NCBI RefSeq assembly: GCF_051401765.1
Contig: NC_135064.1
Span: 22,418,001 to 22,482,000 of the forward strand
Reading direction: 5' to 3'
From: Calliopsis andreniformis
Taxonomy: Eukaryota; Arthropoda; Insecta; Hymenoptera; Andrenidae
DNA length: 64,000 nucleotides
Shown piece after piece: positions 41,101 through 52,169 of the stretch. Each line of letters starts with the position of its first letter. Position 1 is the first letter of the stretch. The notes beneath the pieces were generated by a model. It was not told the DNA's origin. It searched no databases and saw only the letters and a program-made list of their open reading frames with translations. The position numbers and the translations under genes were made by a program.

Positions 41101-42814
41101 CACTCTCACCTCCACCAACCCCTTCAACACCTGCACCATCATGTCGACGATTGGATCGACCTTCAGCGCACCAGGTACCAGCAGGTTCAAAAAGGAGGAT
41201 ACAGCGATTGCAGCGCCGAATATTTTGTTCGCGGGATAGAGAGACGCGAGGAACCCCCCTGGCACTTGGGTCACGAGGTAACCCCAGAAGAAGGAGGAAT
41301 CGAGGGCGCTCTCGATGCCAACCGTCCAATTGAACATGAGAGTGTGGTTGTCGCCTTCGGTGCTGTTCTTCATGGCCAACTTCGCCATACCCATGTTACA
41401 CCTCATACCGAACGATATGATAAATCCTGAAATATTTTTAGACACGTATTATTTATTTGGTGATGGCATTTGGCAAAGCAAGATGGCAGGGTGGTCAGAG
41501 GGAGGAGGACTGGGTCGCGTGGTGACCTCGGAATGACCTCGAAATGTTATTGAGCTCTATGTAAAAATCAATGAAGAGAAACTTCGCCACGTTACGCATG
41601 AAACTATGTGATACGTTTTGGAATGCGTTTACCGTCACATATAAGATATTTGGTAAAACTGAAAAAGTAGGGGGAGTCCTGGGGGAAGAAACTAGGTCTT
41701 TTGGTGACCTTAGAATGACCTCGAAATAACATTGAAATTAGCATAGAAGTCAGTGAAGTAATTTTTTGTAGTTCTACATTTTTTTTTAATCATTCAGAAA
41801 ATTGATACGAAAATACATCTGGCATATATAGTTTTTTGATATTTAACAATGGGAATGGTCAAATTGAAATTGGTCCACGTGAAAAAGAACTCCAGATGAA
41901 TTGTCACGATTCATAGGGGGTAGAGCTCAAAAGGGATAAAAAAGGATATGTTAGGATTTCTTTTGACTTTACCTAAACAGGCCAACGTGGCAATAGTATA
42001 TCTTTTCGATAGGCAGGGACATTCAGGTTTGCAGTAAGTATCGATGTGACGTAATGGGGGCCTTTCGTGTTCCGGAAGTGATTCAAATGAGCCCTGTCTG
42101 CTATATCCTCTCTCGTCCTCGAACCCCCTGTTGTCTTTGCTACCCTCTCGGGGCATCTCAAATTCCTCGTAGCCAGCATTGCTTCTTCTGAATCTGAATT
42201 AATCAGAAATTCATATGTGACCATGTGAAAAACCATTCATACCCTTTTCCCTTAAATAATATGTCATCAATCCCTACTATAGGTATTTTAAAATTAAACT
42301 TTATCAAAAGGGTGAAGTGACACGAAAATTTAGCTAAATCTTTACAGTACAATATAGTAAGCTGGCTTTATTTGAAAAAAATTGAATCAAAGAGTTTTAC
42401 CACATTTCATTTGGAAACTTAGGGATATCATTTGCAACTTCTGTTCTACTTTCGTGAAGAAAATTTGTCTCTCCCATTTTTCTACATACATATATCTTTT
42501 GACAGACAAATATTCATTAACTAATGTTAATTGTACTTAATTGCAAGATAGAATAATCCCTTCAAATGAAGTTAAAGTCTGATCACGATATCCCTTCCTG
42601 AAGACACGTTGAATAGAGCAATTATCCATTCACATATGGAGCATGTGCACGTAATCGTACGTACGATCAGATATAGGCGCGCTCGCTAAATATAGCCTTA
42701 AACGATTTTTCGTTTCTCGGTTGAGCATGCGTAACATTACCCAGCAAGTTTCTCCGTTGCTTTGGACTTGATGGAGTCGAAGGCCACGAGACTCGCCGCC
42801 GCGAATCCGGACAT
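38141..42814 (-). CDS. VGlut: Vesicular glutamate transporter, complete, eight coding exons
   Basis: Loads glutamate into synaptic vesicles using the proton gradient; SLC17 branch of the major facilitator superfamily. Exons in coding order: 42741-42814, 41973-42187, 41110-41426, 40680-40854, 40111-40403, 39600-39980, 38541-38750, 38141-38395; 639 residues, close to the fly protein, with every phase closing. The first exon is small and encodes [20 protein letters not shown]. The second is a charged cytosolic stretch ending [17 protein letters not shown] at the start of TM1. Family landmarks follow: [11 protein letters not shown], a lumenal loop with NST and NWT sequons, [20 protein letters not shown], and [21 protein letters not shown]. 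Twelve membrane segments are expected for the family. The C-terminal tail is cytosolic, proline- then Asn/Gln-rich, ending [13 protein letters not shown] (39061-39216) sits in intron 6, between exons 6 and 7. A 5'UTR exon may lie near 45.2-45.6 kb. Confidence 0.96.
39061..39216. mobile_element. Palindromic MITE in VGlut intron 6
   Basis: The left arm begins ATGTGTCTGAAGCGAGGACT. The right arm in reverse complement begins ATGTGTCTGACGCGAGGACT. The arms are about 35 bp, and the element is related to the copy at 22323-22416. In the middle is a perfect 20 bp palindrome (39110-39129), and an extra internal arm copy suggests a nested or rearranged insertion. Confidence 0.75.
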
Positions 42815-44569
42815 TTTCCAATTATTGGGGTTGCTTTCAGACTGCAAATGGTTCCTGGACGATCGGCAGCCCCTGAAGCAAACGAACCCTCTTAATCCAT
42901 GGCAAACTTTGCTTCACTATTCCTCACAACTCTGTCCCACTTCTTTCTGAGTCTTCCCTTCACGTCATGAATTAATCATAAGGCAACAATAGTGACAAAA
43001 TTTCTTTACACTTTGAGAATCACGTACCTCAGAAATTAGTGATAGTATAAATAATATTAACGAGACTCTGGTGGAGACAAAATCGAAGGAAAACTTCGTA
43101 CGTAAAATAAATTAAGAAATTAAAGAAATAAGAATTGCTTTATTTATTTCACACGTTTTATAATTCACAAGATAGTCGCTGTAAGTAGAATACTTCTTGG
43201 CTGGACAGACATGCTTTAAACCACTGGAATTGTGGAAACTTTATCAGCAATGCCTTCTTTTTTTCTTCTTCTGCATTTCTAAGATTCTTTGAAGATTCCA
43301 GAGAGAATTAAAGATTCTAATATGATATGGAACTCGTTTGAATTAAAATCATAAGGTGTTCATCTCTAAACTCGAGGTACATGGAAGTGGGTGATGCCAT
43401 AATTTTAGATTTTCCCGATGCTCCAGTCCAGTAGATAGGACAGAAGCTCGAGCCTTCCCTTCGCCTGTATTTTCTCCTTTAAACGCCAGTCACATTTATA
43501 TCAGGACACTCGCTCCCTGCGTGGAGACTCTAGGGGAGCTCCGTAGCCAGGGGTGTTTATTTGGAGTGGTAGCCTTTACGATCGTAATCCTCGAACTCTC
43601 CTGGGAAAGTCTTCAAGGGGTAGAAAAATGCGAGAGGGGAACACGCTGGTTGTCCCACGGGCACATTTTTCACTTAAGCTCTAAGCTCTAGTTTCGCCAA
43701 AACGAGAACGCCGATATCACGCGTGTCACATCTAGAGTGTCGAACGTGAGATCTTGGAAATTAGAGGTTCTGTATTCCAGTGGGAGTAGGTTTCAAAAAA
43801 TATTTGTGTCATCTCAAATGAAATTTTATGTTTCATGTTTTTCTTCTTCTTCAGAGGATTTTCTATTCGATTTTGAATTTTTCTGTAACAAGTGATGCCT
43901 GGATTTGGTCTTAGAAAATGGAGCAAACTGTGTTCGATTCTGGGTTGATGGAGAAATTGGGTGACTTATAGATTTAAAGGCGAGCAGGGTGGAAATCGCT
44001 AGCCAGATAAAAGGGACATATCGCGAGACAATGGCTTCAGGATACTAAAACGGCACGTGACAGACAAAAGACACAAAATGCACAGCACGTGTGCTAACGA
44101 ATTGGGGTGGAACAGCGATGATGGAAATGGCTGATTTCACTTGTGCACTGGGGTTCGTAAGGGACACAAGCTTCAGCGAATTTTATTAGAGATATTTAAA
44201 TATATCTGCCTTAGAAATATCAATTTTTGCAAAATTACTAACTGATTTTAAGGCAAATAGATTTTGTAAAAAGAAAGGCCATTATAATTAAAAAAATTGT
44301 AAAATGTTATGCAGATCAATGAAAATACACTTTTTCAATTTTGAAATTTAGGTTAAGAGGTCAGGACTCCTTTTAATGGAGATATTATCAAGTTTTTATT
44401 ATTCAGAGGGTGTTCAGACCAGCTCCATGTGATCCGTTTCCTTCAGGGACACCAAAGTCACCCGAATTTCTATCCTAAATCCTCAGACACATATCCAGGG
44501 TCTCAAACATCCGCGTGACCGATATTAAAAACGATTCCCCACTATACGATTCTCTTGGAGCCACCATTT

Positions 44570-45160
44570 CCCAAATCGATCACATTCCAGAACCTTTCAT
44601 CGACCTGTTCACTTTCACACAGGAATAAATCGCACGCACCAGGGTCCCTGCGATCCTCACTTCACCAAATAATTCCATCTGAATCACTTCCCATAAACGA
44701 GTCCTATAAAATTATAAAAAAAACCAAAACCACATCATCACAAGAAATTTCTCAAATCTGTGCCACAATATCCTCATCGACGTATTCCAGAACTTCCATC
44801 GAAGATACATAGTAGATATGTATCCATTTTCCATAAAAATTCCTTCAGAGAATTCCCTCCTCCATGTCCAAAATTTTCTTCACCTCAATTCCTCGTTCCA
44901 CTGCAAACTCCATGCCTCCAACGCAGAACAAAATTTCTCGAGCCATCTCTGCCCATAATAACCCCATCGACAAACTCCAAAAAAAAAACTTCCATCACAG
45001 ATACATAAGTCTATCCACTTCCCACAGAAATCCCTTCAAAGGACTTCCTTCTCCATCCCTCAGTTTTTCATTCCACTGTCATACCCGTGTATCCAACTCA
45101 AAAAAGAAATTCTCCAAAGCCTCGAAAAATTGAAAAACCATGGAACTCGATCCCACAACC
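44570..45160. repeat. Three divergent tandem units of about 196-200 bp
   Basis: The word ATTCCAGAAC-(C)TTYCATCGA recurs near 44583 and 44784, and ACTTCCATC at 44792 and 44988. Longer similarity runs through GATACATA, TCCATTTTCC/TCCACTTCCC and TTCCACTG. The units are clearly related but well diverged, so the amplification is old. Confidence 0.6.
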
Positions 45161-45211
45161 ATAGGTGAACAGTCCAAAAAAGAACTCCAAGGAATTGGAC
45201 ACGGAACTCAC

Positions 45212-45620
45212 CAATAATTAAGTCCAGATATGGTTATCAGCGGAGCGAGTATCGGTAGCGCGCGGGGTACGCGACGGAGAACGTCGTCAACGTCGCCTGA
45301 CGTCGTCGTCGACGGCGGTGGGTTCCGCGGCACCGCGAGCGGGGGCACCGTGAACTCGCCGCCTGGTCACGGCGTCCGCGCAGCCCGGCGTCGCGACGCC
45401 ATTGGCCCCGCCACGCTGACGCATCGCTATCACTGGCCAATCGCGCCACCGCGTAACCTCCTTTGGATCGACCCCAGGCGGAGCATCGCGCCAGGGTTTT
45501 GCAACAACAAAACGTTACGCAGGAACAGGAGTCGTAACGGTATTAACGTTAACGTGAATCGCGCACGAAGCGACGCCTCGCGATCCTCGGGCTTATGTAA
45601 ACGGTGAAACACCGACACAT
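45212..45620 (-). other. CpG-rich candidate promoter and 5' exon of VGlut
   Basis: Strikingly GC- and CpG-rich against its AT-rich surroundings, with CRE-like TGACGTCG. On the minus strand it ends in a strong donor (ATTG|GTGAGT; GTGAGT at 45206-45211) that could splice to the VGlut first coding exon 2.4 kb downstream. Both strands have open frames here only because GC-rich DNA lacks stops. This is inference from composition and one donor. Confidence 0.35.
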
Positions 45621-48051
45621 GGCGGTTTTAACCGATCATTAGGCCGGTTTATGGGTTGATTGAAATTGGATGATTATGTTCTGAGAGGGGCGACCGTCGG
45701 GGGACACGGGGATGGATGCTGAGATCTAGGAGATTCGAGGAGCTTGGGGAGTGTTTGGGTTTGTTTCAGGGATGCCAGTGTAGTTTGGGGTGGTGCTCGG
45801 GAGGGATGATTCGTGAATAGATTTGTAGGGCAAGGTATGGTGTCGAGGGGGAGGGTGTATGGGGGGTGAAGGTTAATTTTTGGGAGGGTGGAGAATTTTG
45901 GGAGGGTTTTGCGAGTAGGAGAGAGAGGGTCCTGTGTGAAGTGTGTTTGTGGTTTTGTGAGGGACGCTGAGTGAGGTGGTATTGTATTATCGCTATTGGA
46001 ATTGATAGGGTAGTGTGGGCCGTGTGGTCTTGTGGGGTAGTAAGCTTACTGTCTTGTGACCCGTATGTGGGTCAGGTTGATTCGAGGGATGGTTTTGTTG
46101 AATCTTTGGCAAGGGATATAAAATGGTGTATTTATAATTTATTTTATTCGCTTTTTTTTGTCGTTTGGTATTTTTAATGAGCTTGCTGAAATTGTAATGG
46201 TGTCCTGAATACAATGGTGAATTAGGGTACTTCTTGTCAACTGTGAAGGTGTTAAGCTTCGACTGAGAACGTCTGTTTTTACTGTCATTCATTATATTCA
46301 AGTCTTACTTCAATGTTATGTACTAATTACATTTAAAGTGGAGTATTCATAGTTACCTGTAGCGTGTAGTAGGTGACTTGCCAATGACCAAAAGACTTAG
46401 CAAGAATAATAGTAAAATTGTATTAAAAAATAAATAGTTTTACAGGAGAACCCCTAAAGTTGATTTCGTTTTCCAAAAAAAATTAATATTTATTATTTAT
46501 TAATTATAATTTTGAATAAACAATAGATTACTACGTTTCAACTTTCACCAATAATTTGTATTAAATTTCAGTGAAACGATCGATACAATTAAGTCGCCTA
46601 CGCTTGTGTTGAACTTTTCAAATTCCAAAGGTCATTCAATGGGTTACGATTAAAGGTCACGAAATATCAGTCATCGTAATTACCGAATTTAATGGGAATA
46701 GGTATTCCAATATAATGGACGATAATTAGTCAATGGTATCGATCAGGAATACAAAACTACTGGCTGACCCGAAACGGTCCAATTCTACTGTGCTCGTTTT
46801 TCACTTTCGTTACCACACATGTCCATTTCTACTGCAGTAGATTAAACACGGACAGACAAACTATACACATTCATTTTCGAAAATCCGTATTCTCTATATC
46901 ACACTATCCACGCGAAAACTATTAAGATACATTATTTATAAATTAAATTAACTATTTGAAAATAGCTTTCGCTGTGGATTGATGGTTCCCAGTAAAACGA
47001 TGAATTTTGTTAAACTTTTAGAATAAAGTAGTAGATCCAGATGAAACCTCTACAAAATCAAATTTTCATGTAATAGTTACATTCAAGATATTCAAACACT
47101 AATTTTTTTAAATCGAATACTTTCTTCAGAAGCAAGATAATTAGAAAAAAAGGAGGAAATATTTCATGATTCTAAATAAGTTAACACGTTAATATTTGAG
47201 AAATAGTTACTTAGTTACATCAAATAATTTATTATTCCACCAATTGTTATTAAAAATCTCTTATTTAAGTATTACTCAAATCTCTTTTCAATATCGAGAA
47301 TTCAAAGAAACTCCCGAGAAATTGTCCCAGAGCGAACGAAGGAATGACAGCATCGAAAGGGATAAGAGGGGGGAATCAGGGATACAGGCGGCTCAAATCT
47401 TTCGCTAGCTGTTAGGAGCCGGCTTGCATTGTTACAAACACAGAGTAACTGGGATGGGCACCCTCTCCGGTGGTTGCCAGGAAATATCGATCTGACCAGA
47501 GGAATAGATGCTACTGCTCTCAATGGTTGCTCTACGATACTTTATCTCCTCTTCGGGGCTGGCAGACCTTAAATGACTATAATTTCAAAAAAATCATCCT
47601 GACAAAAAAGAAGAATAAATAATAATTTATTGAGTTTCCTTCACAGGAATTACTTTCTGAGAAAACTACTTAAAATAGAATTATCAAATTTTTCCTGAGA
47701 ATACACAATATATTTATATACAATTACATAAAGAATTAAGAATCTACCAGAAATGAAAATTGACTCCATTTTTTTATAGCTTTTATTTGAAAAATTTTAT
47801 TTCATTTTTTTTTTGTCGTACTATCATTTGTATAACAGTTGCTATTGTGTTTATTATTCCCAATTTACTACCTTGTACATAAATTGTTTAGGTTTCAAAT
47901 GTTTAGGGCTGCTTAAAAAGTTATGGTACTTGTTCTAAAACCTAAAAATTGTTTTTTTGAGTCGATGAGTCTATCCTTCTTTACTCCTGGCCTTCGATAA
48001 ACACATACCAAAAGCAATTTTAATATACATTATTCGGAGAATCAGTCTTCA

Positions 48052-51000
48052 CTACTTAGAATTCGAGTTGATATTGCAAACCTCATCTGACCGTAGTCTC
48101 GTCACCAAAGAGTCTTTCACGCTACGACAGAGCGCAACATATTGCAACAATTTCAATCTAAAGTGAACATTCAGATTCTTTATACATTTCTCATAGCTAT
48201 TTAATAAATTAGCAAGATCATTGCTTTCATCCTCCGCCAGCTCAAACAGGCGCTTCTCAAAGAACCTCAGTTCATGGGAACCCAAAGTTCCATCCTCAGA
48301 AAAAGTTCCATTTTTACCTTCGCAAGTTTTCAGTTTCCCGGAATTCTTTTTAGGCTTCCAGTTGGAACTCGAGTAAGACTCTCTTCCAAATTTGTCCCTC
48401 GAATTACAATATTCCTTCTCTCTATAGGACACCTTATCAAGATAAACGCTCCTCTCCATTTCTTTATCGCTAACTTTACCATCCCCAACGAGAAGCATCT
48501 TCGTGGAGCTAAACGTCGTGACGCTAGAACGTCTGTCTGTTCTTCCTCCATAGTTGCAATAAAATTCCTCCTTCCTCCCCACCTTATCTCTCATGCACTC
48601 CCCTTCTCCAGCGCTCCTTTGCCACTCCGTTGTCTTGGACGTTCGTTTCTGACCCAGGATCCTCGAGACATCGACACTCCTGATCCTTCTAAAGATCTCG
48701 CCCTTCATCATCCTTCGACATCGTTCCACGACACCATCCTCCAAACTATCCTTCTTTTTACTTGCAATTTTTCTTTCTGAGGAAGTCTCGCCATGGCCCA
48801 CAACCCTGTCTCCATTTTTCTTAGTAAAGGGACACCTGTTCAAGCCACAAGGCTCTCGAGCGATTCGACTCTCGTTCAGCTTCCCACTGGAGACACTGAT
48901 CAGGTACCTCTCGCTCCTCAGGTACGTCTTCGAGGTGCAGGTTCCTTGATCCTTTTCCAGCAGAAGTCGATGGAGCTTCTTGCGCAGCAGGTGTTTTATT
49001 TGATTCACAGAGGAATTGCAAAGATTATTGGAAACGATGGAGCTGACACGGTTCCTGTATCGAGATAACCTGGGGAAATGGCTCTTGCATTGAGTCTCGG
49101 AGGAAGCTTTGTCTCCTTGGAGATTCGTGGAACTTGGAGTCTTGTAGACTCTGAAACTTTCTTGGCGCAGTTTCGATTTCAGCGTCGATTGCTTCTGAGG
49201 CGATCTTTGAGTTATAGATGCGTTGTCACCGATGTGGAGGTCCTCTGAGAGGCTGTCCAGGTCCGTGGAAACCTTTGATCTTAGTTGCTCTGTTCGTAGT
49301 TTCGAGCTGGAGGCAAGGACTCTTTCTGGATAGCAATTTTGGTTCCTCAAATTGCAGGCACAATTGGGGGAACACTTTCCTGCGGGATATGCCTTCCAGG
49401 TTTGGGATAGGTCTACTCTGGCGGACCTAGCAAATTGATTGTGAAAGGATATTGGATTGTCAGTGATATGTGACGTGATTTTGCATTTAGAAGCCAAGGA
49501 TGATGGAGTCTTGTCAGCTAACTGGGTGTCCACGTCTGTGCTCACGATCAAGGTGGACGTTTTGATGACTTCGAGACTGGGAGACTTAATGGATCTGCAA
49601 GTCGAGAGGGTTTCAGGTTCATTTGGTTCCTCGGAGTCAGAAAGGTCCTTGCCACAACATGAACACTTTGCGTCATCTGTTTCTGAGTAATCTGTGTTTT
49701 GAGTGCAGATCGAATCCAAGCTGAATTTTTCACTCTCCTCAGAGGGGGGTTTCTTTTTTTCTATATTGATCTTTGCCTCTCTTTGTGTCTCGTTTGTACC
49801 TGGAATGCTTCTTTCTTCTTCTTTGAATGTGATTTTGAGTCCTGTACTATCTCCTCTTTCCTCCAAAGTGCTGCTGGATTTCAAAATAGGTCTCTCTTTT
49901 CCTGAGAGATTTTTTTCCTGTGAAACTGTGCTTGGACCTTGCTGGACACTTATGGGAAGTCTACTGCTTTCTTTCGCCTCTGAGGTAATTTCTCTAGAGG
50001 AAATATTTTCTTTGAAATTAGAAAAGCCATCTGCTTTTTCTACTAAATTAGTCTTCTCCAAATTCACGTTCTCTGCCTTTTCGTCAACAGCCAAGGCATC
50101 CTTTATAGGACACTGCTTAGTGCGTTGCTTTGGTCTACAGGATTCTTTCGAAACACTTTCTCGTGGAGATACCATTTTTAGACTATCTGGAGAGCAGATA
50201 CTCGTAGAATCACTAGATTCTCCTTTGCCCTTAGAATTCTCCAGCAATTGATTCTCAGATTCCTCCCCACCTCTTTGGATACTTTTCACCCCATCTTCAT
50301 CACAAGAAGTCCCAGAGCTCTCGTTCCTCTGCGTCATGGAAATGGGGGATAACAAAAAGTTAACTTCTTTTTCCTCCTTCTTGGACCACATCAACTGGCC
50401 CTCATTGTGCTTCTTTGTCGAGGTCCTTTCTTCAAGCTCATCCTTAAACTGCACCATTTTCTTGGGCCTAGGTTTGTCCTCCAAAAGACTATCATTCGAA
50501 CAAGGTGAATAAAAAGTAACACGTCGCCCTCGATCCTGGTTGTCCCGATCAACGAGGACTTCAGAATTTTTTGAAGACTTTTCCTTCTGAGTATTCGAGT
50601 TATCAGAGGTTTCTGTGCTTGCTTGAGACTTACTGCATCTGTTTATATTGCGATCAGAGGGTACACGAGTCAGGAACACTCGAAACGTGGGCATCCCTGG
50701 ACGTCGAAGGTTCAGGTCGATGTGACTCGCTCGGATTTTGCAGTCCAACGAAGACTCCTTGATTTCTTTGTCGTTTAGTTGTTGGAGGATATTGTTTAAA
50801 CATGAACAGGCGTTCTGAATGCTAGTTTTGAACCTCTTCATTTGGATCAAACAAGAATCTGATAGAGTTGGGTCTGCCTCAAATATTTGAACCATCAGGT
50901 GACTTGGGTTACATGGCACTGAGAATTTGGCTGCTTTTGTTGGTGTTAGGCTGCAGGTGCTGACTGATTTGTGGACAAAGACTTTCAGTTTGGAGCTCTT

Positions 51001-52169
51001 CTGAGTTGCAGTTGAATAATTGTTGCGCCGTGTCATGGTAGCACATGATTTCTGGAAGAGTTTTCTTCTGGGAGGGATTCTAGTATCTTGAGGGAGTTTT
51101 GTTACAGAATTTGATATGTTTTGGTTTAGTTTAAAGATGAATTCTATACTCTGCGAAGGAGTTTGTGGTTTTATTGGTTTCATGTCTTTGCAACAAGAAT
51201 CGCAAATAAATGGCTTCGTGGATATATGGCAACAAGGTAGAGTTTCTTCCACATGTTTACAGCAACAAGAGTCACAAATGAAAGGTTTGATGGAGGTGTG
51301 GCAACAAGGTGAAGTTTCTTCCACGGTCGAGCCAACCTCTACTTCTAGGTCACTATATTGGTTTGCGTTTGGACAGCAGTAGACTCGTGAGTTAATTTTT
51401 GGAGATAGTTCAAGATTTGAGGTTCTGTAAAATTTTACAATTTTAGAATGAAGAACTGAAGAATTACAAAATAAAGTTAACTCGATAAATTAGAATAGAT
51501 ATTAAAAATAAGAAATAAAAATTTGAAGTAGGAACATTAAATATTTAGTGATCTTAAATGAACCACAATATGAACCATGAATGGTTCCATCAAAAAGAAA
51601 AAAATTTCTGAACAATAGAGTCCACTCGTGATCACTTAACCGGGGTATATGTACGTCCAGTTCCACTACACTTGATTCCAAGTCAAGTTTCATATACTAA
51701 ACATACTATATGTATATACTTACACATAGTCTTGACACAACCAATAATCTTTCTCATTAATAAATCTCCAGACTTGTGAATCCTGTAATCCATTCTGCTC
51801 AACGTCCAAGGTTTCCTGGCCTGATTGCACTCCAGTGTCCCTATTATTTAAAAGAGTAGAGTTCATGAAATTCATTAGATTCTTTTAGACTAGACGATCA
51901 CAGGCATACGTAATTATGTCCCTCCTGGCATTTGCATCCTTGGTATAGAATGCGTTCACGCAATCACCCCATGCCGTGACCATGTCGAGACACCTCTTCA
52001 CACATGGAAGTCGTCTTGCATAACGAGAATTCGATTGGCAAGCGAAAGTCTCCAACCCAGAATGGATTCTATTCTCCAAACTGAATCCGAGAAATGGCCT
52101 AAATTTGTCGATGCATGGACGACAGTGGTCGAAACTGGAACCGCCATTATTGTTTGTGTAAGGTGTACT
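48052..52169 (-). CDS. Large cysteine/serine-rich protein of unknown function, 5' end not found
   Basis: Not recognised. Three exons join in phase: 51910-52169, 51724-51840 and a long terminal exon 48052-51424, giving at least 1249 residues. The upstream part must start elsewhere, because the first exon opens in phase 0 without a suitable ATG. The first exon has paired cysteines (HCRPC, CVKRC, WGDC) that look disulphide-bonded or metal-binding. The terminal exon starts with two 24-residue tandem repeats, VEETSPCCHTSIKPFICDSC and VEETLPCCHISTKPFICDSC, each followed by a short Cys/Lys tail. After that come long Ser/Lys/Glu-rich, low-hydrophobicity stretches typical of disorder, with a later KCSCCGKD motif. 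The C-terminus (LFELAEDESNDLANLLNSYE and beyond) looks helical. The long uninterrupted frame and matched splice phases support a real gene. No signal peptide or membrane segment is visible in the part seen. Confidence 0.65.
51184..51327 (-). repeat. 72 bp coding tandem repeat (CCHxSxKPFICDSC)
   Basis: Two direct 72 bp copies inside the large unknown gene, each coding for a 24-residue unit with four or five cysteines and one histidine. DNA similarity is high, so the duplication is fairly recent or homogenised. Confidence 0.8.

Larger units (their letters stand above)
42815..48051. other. VGlut 5' flank and intergenic DNA
   Basis: No coding exon recognised. It holds three worn tandem units of about 196-200 bp (44.57-45.16 kb), a CpG-rich block with a minus-strand donor (45212-45620) and a G-rich plus strand (45.65-45.97 kb). 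From about 46.3 kb it is plain AT-rich sequence up to the end of the large minus-strand gene. Confidence 0.5.

Noticed and set aside
44555..45133. Plus-strand frames of 82-89 codons
   Set aside because: They are overlapping readings of the pyrimidine-rich 196-200 bp tandem units, in several frames at once.
45230..45618. Open frames on both strands in the CpG-rich block
   Set aside because: GC-rich DNA is poor in stop codons; the frames are Arg/Ala-rich with no family features, and both strands are equally open.
48274..50251. Several plus-strand frames of 60-182 codons
   Set aside because: Antisense shadows of the long minus-strand exon, with Ser/Phe/Leu-biased composition.
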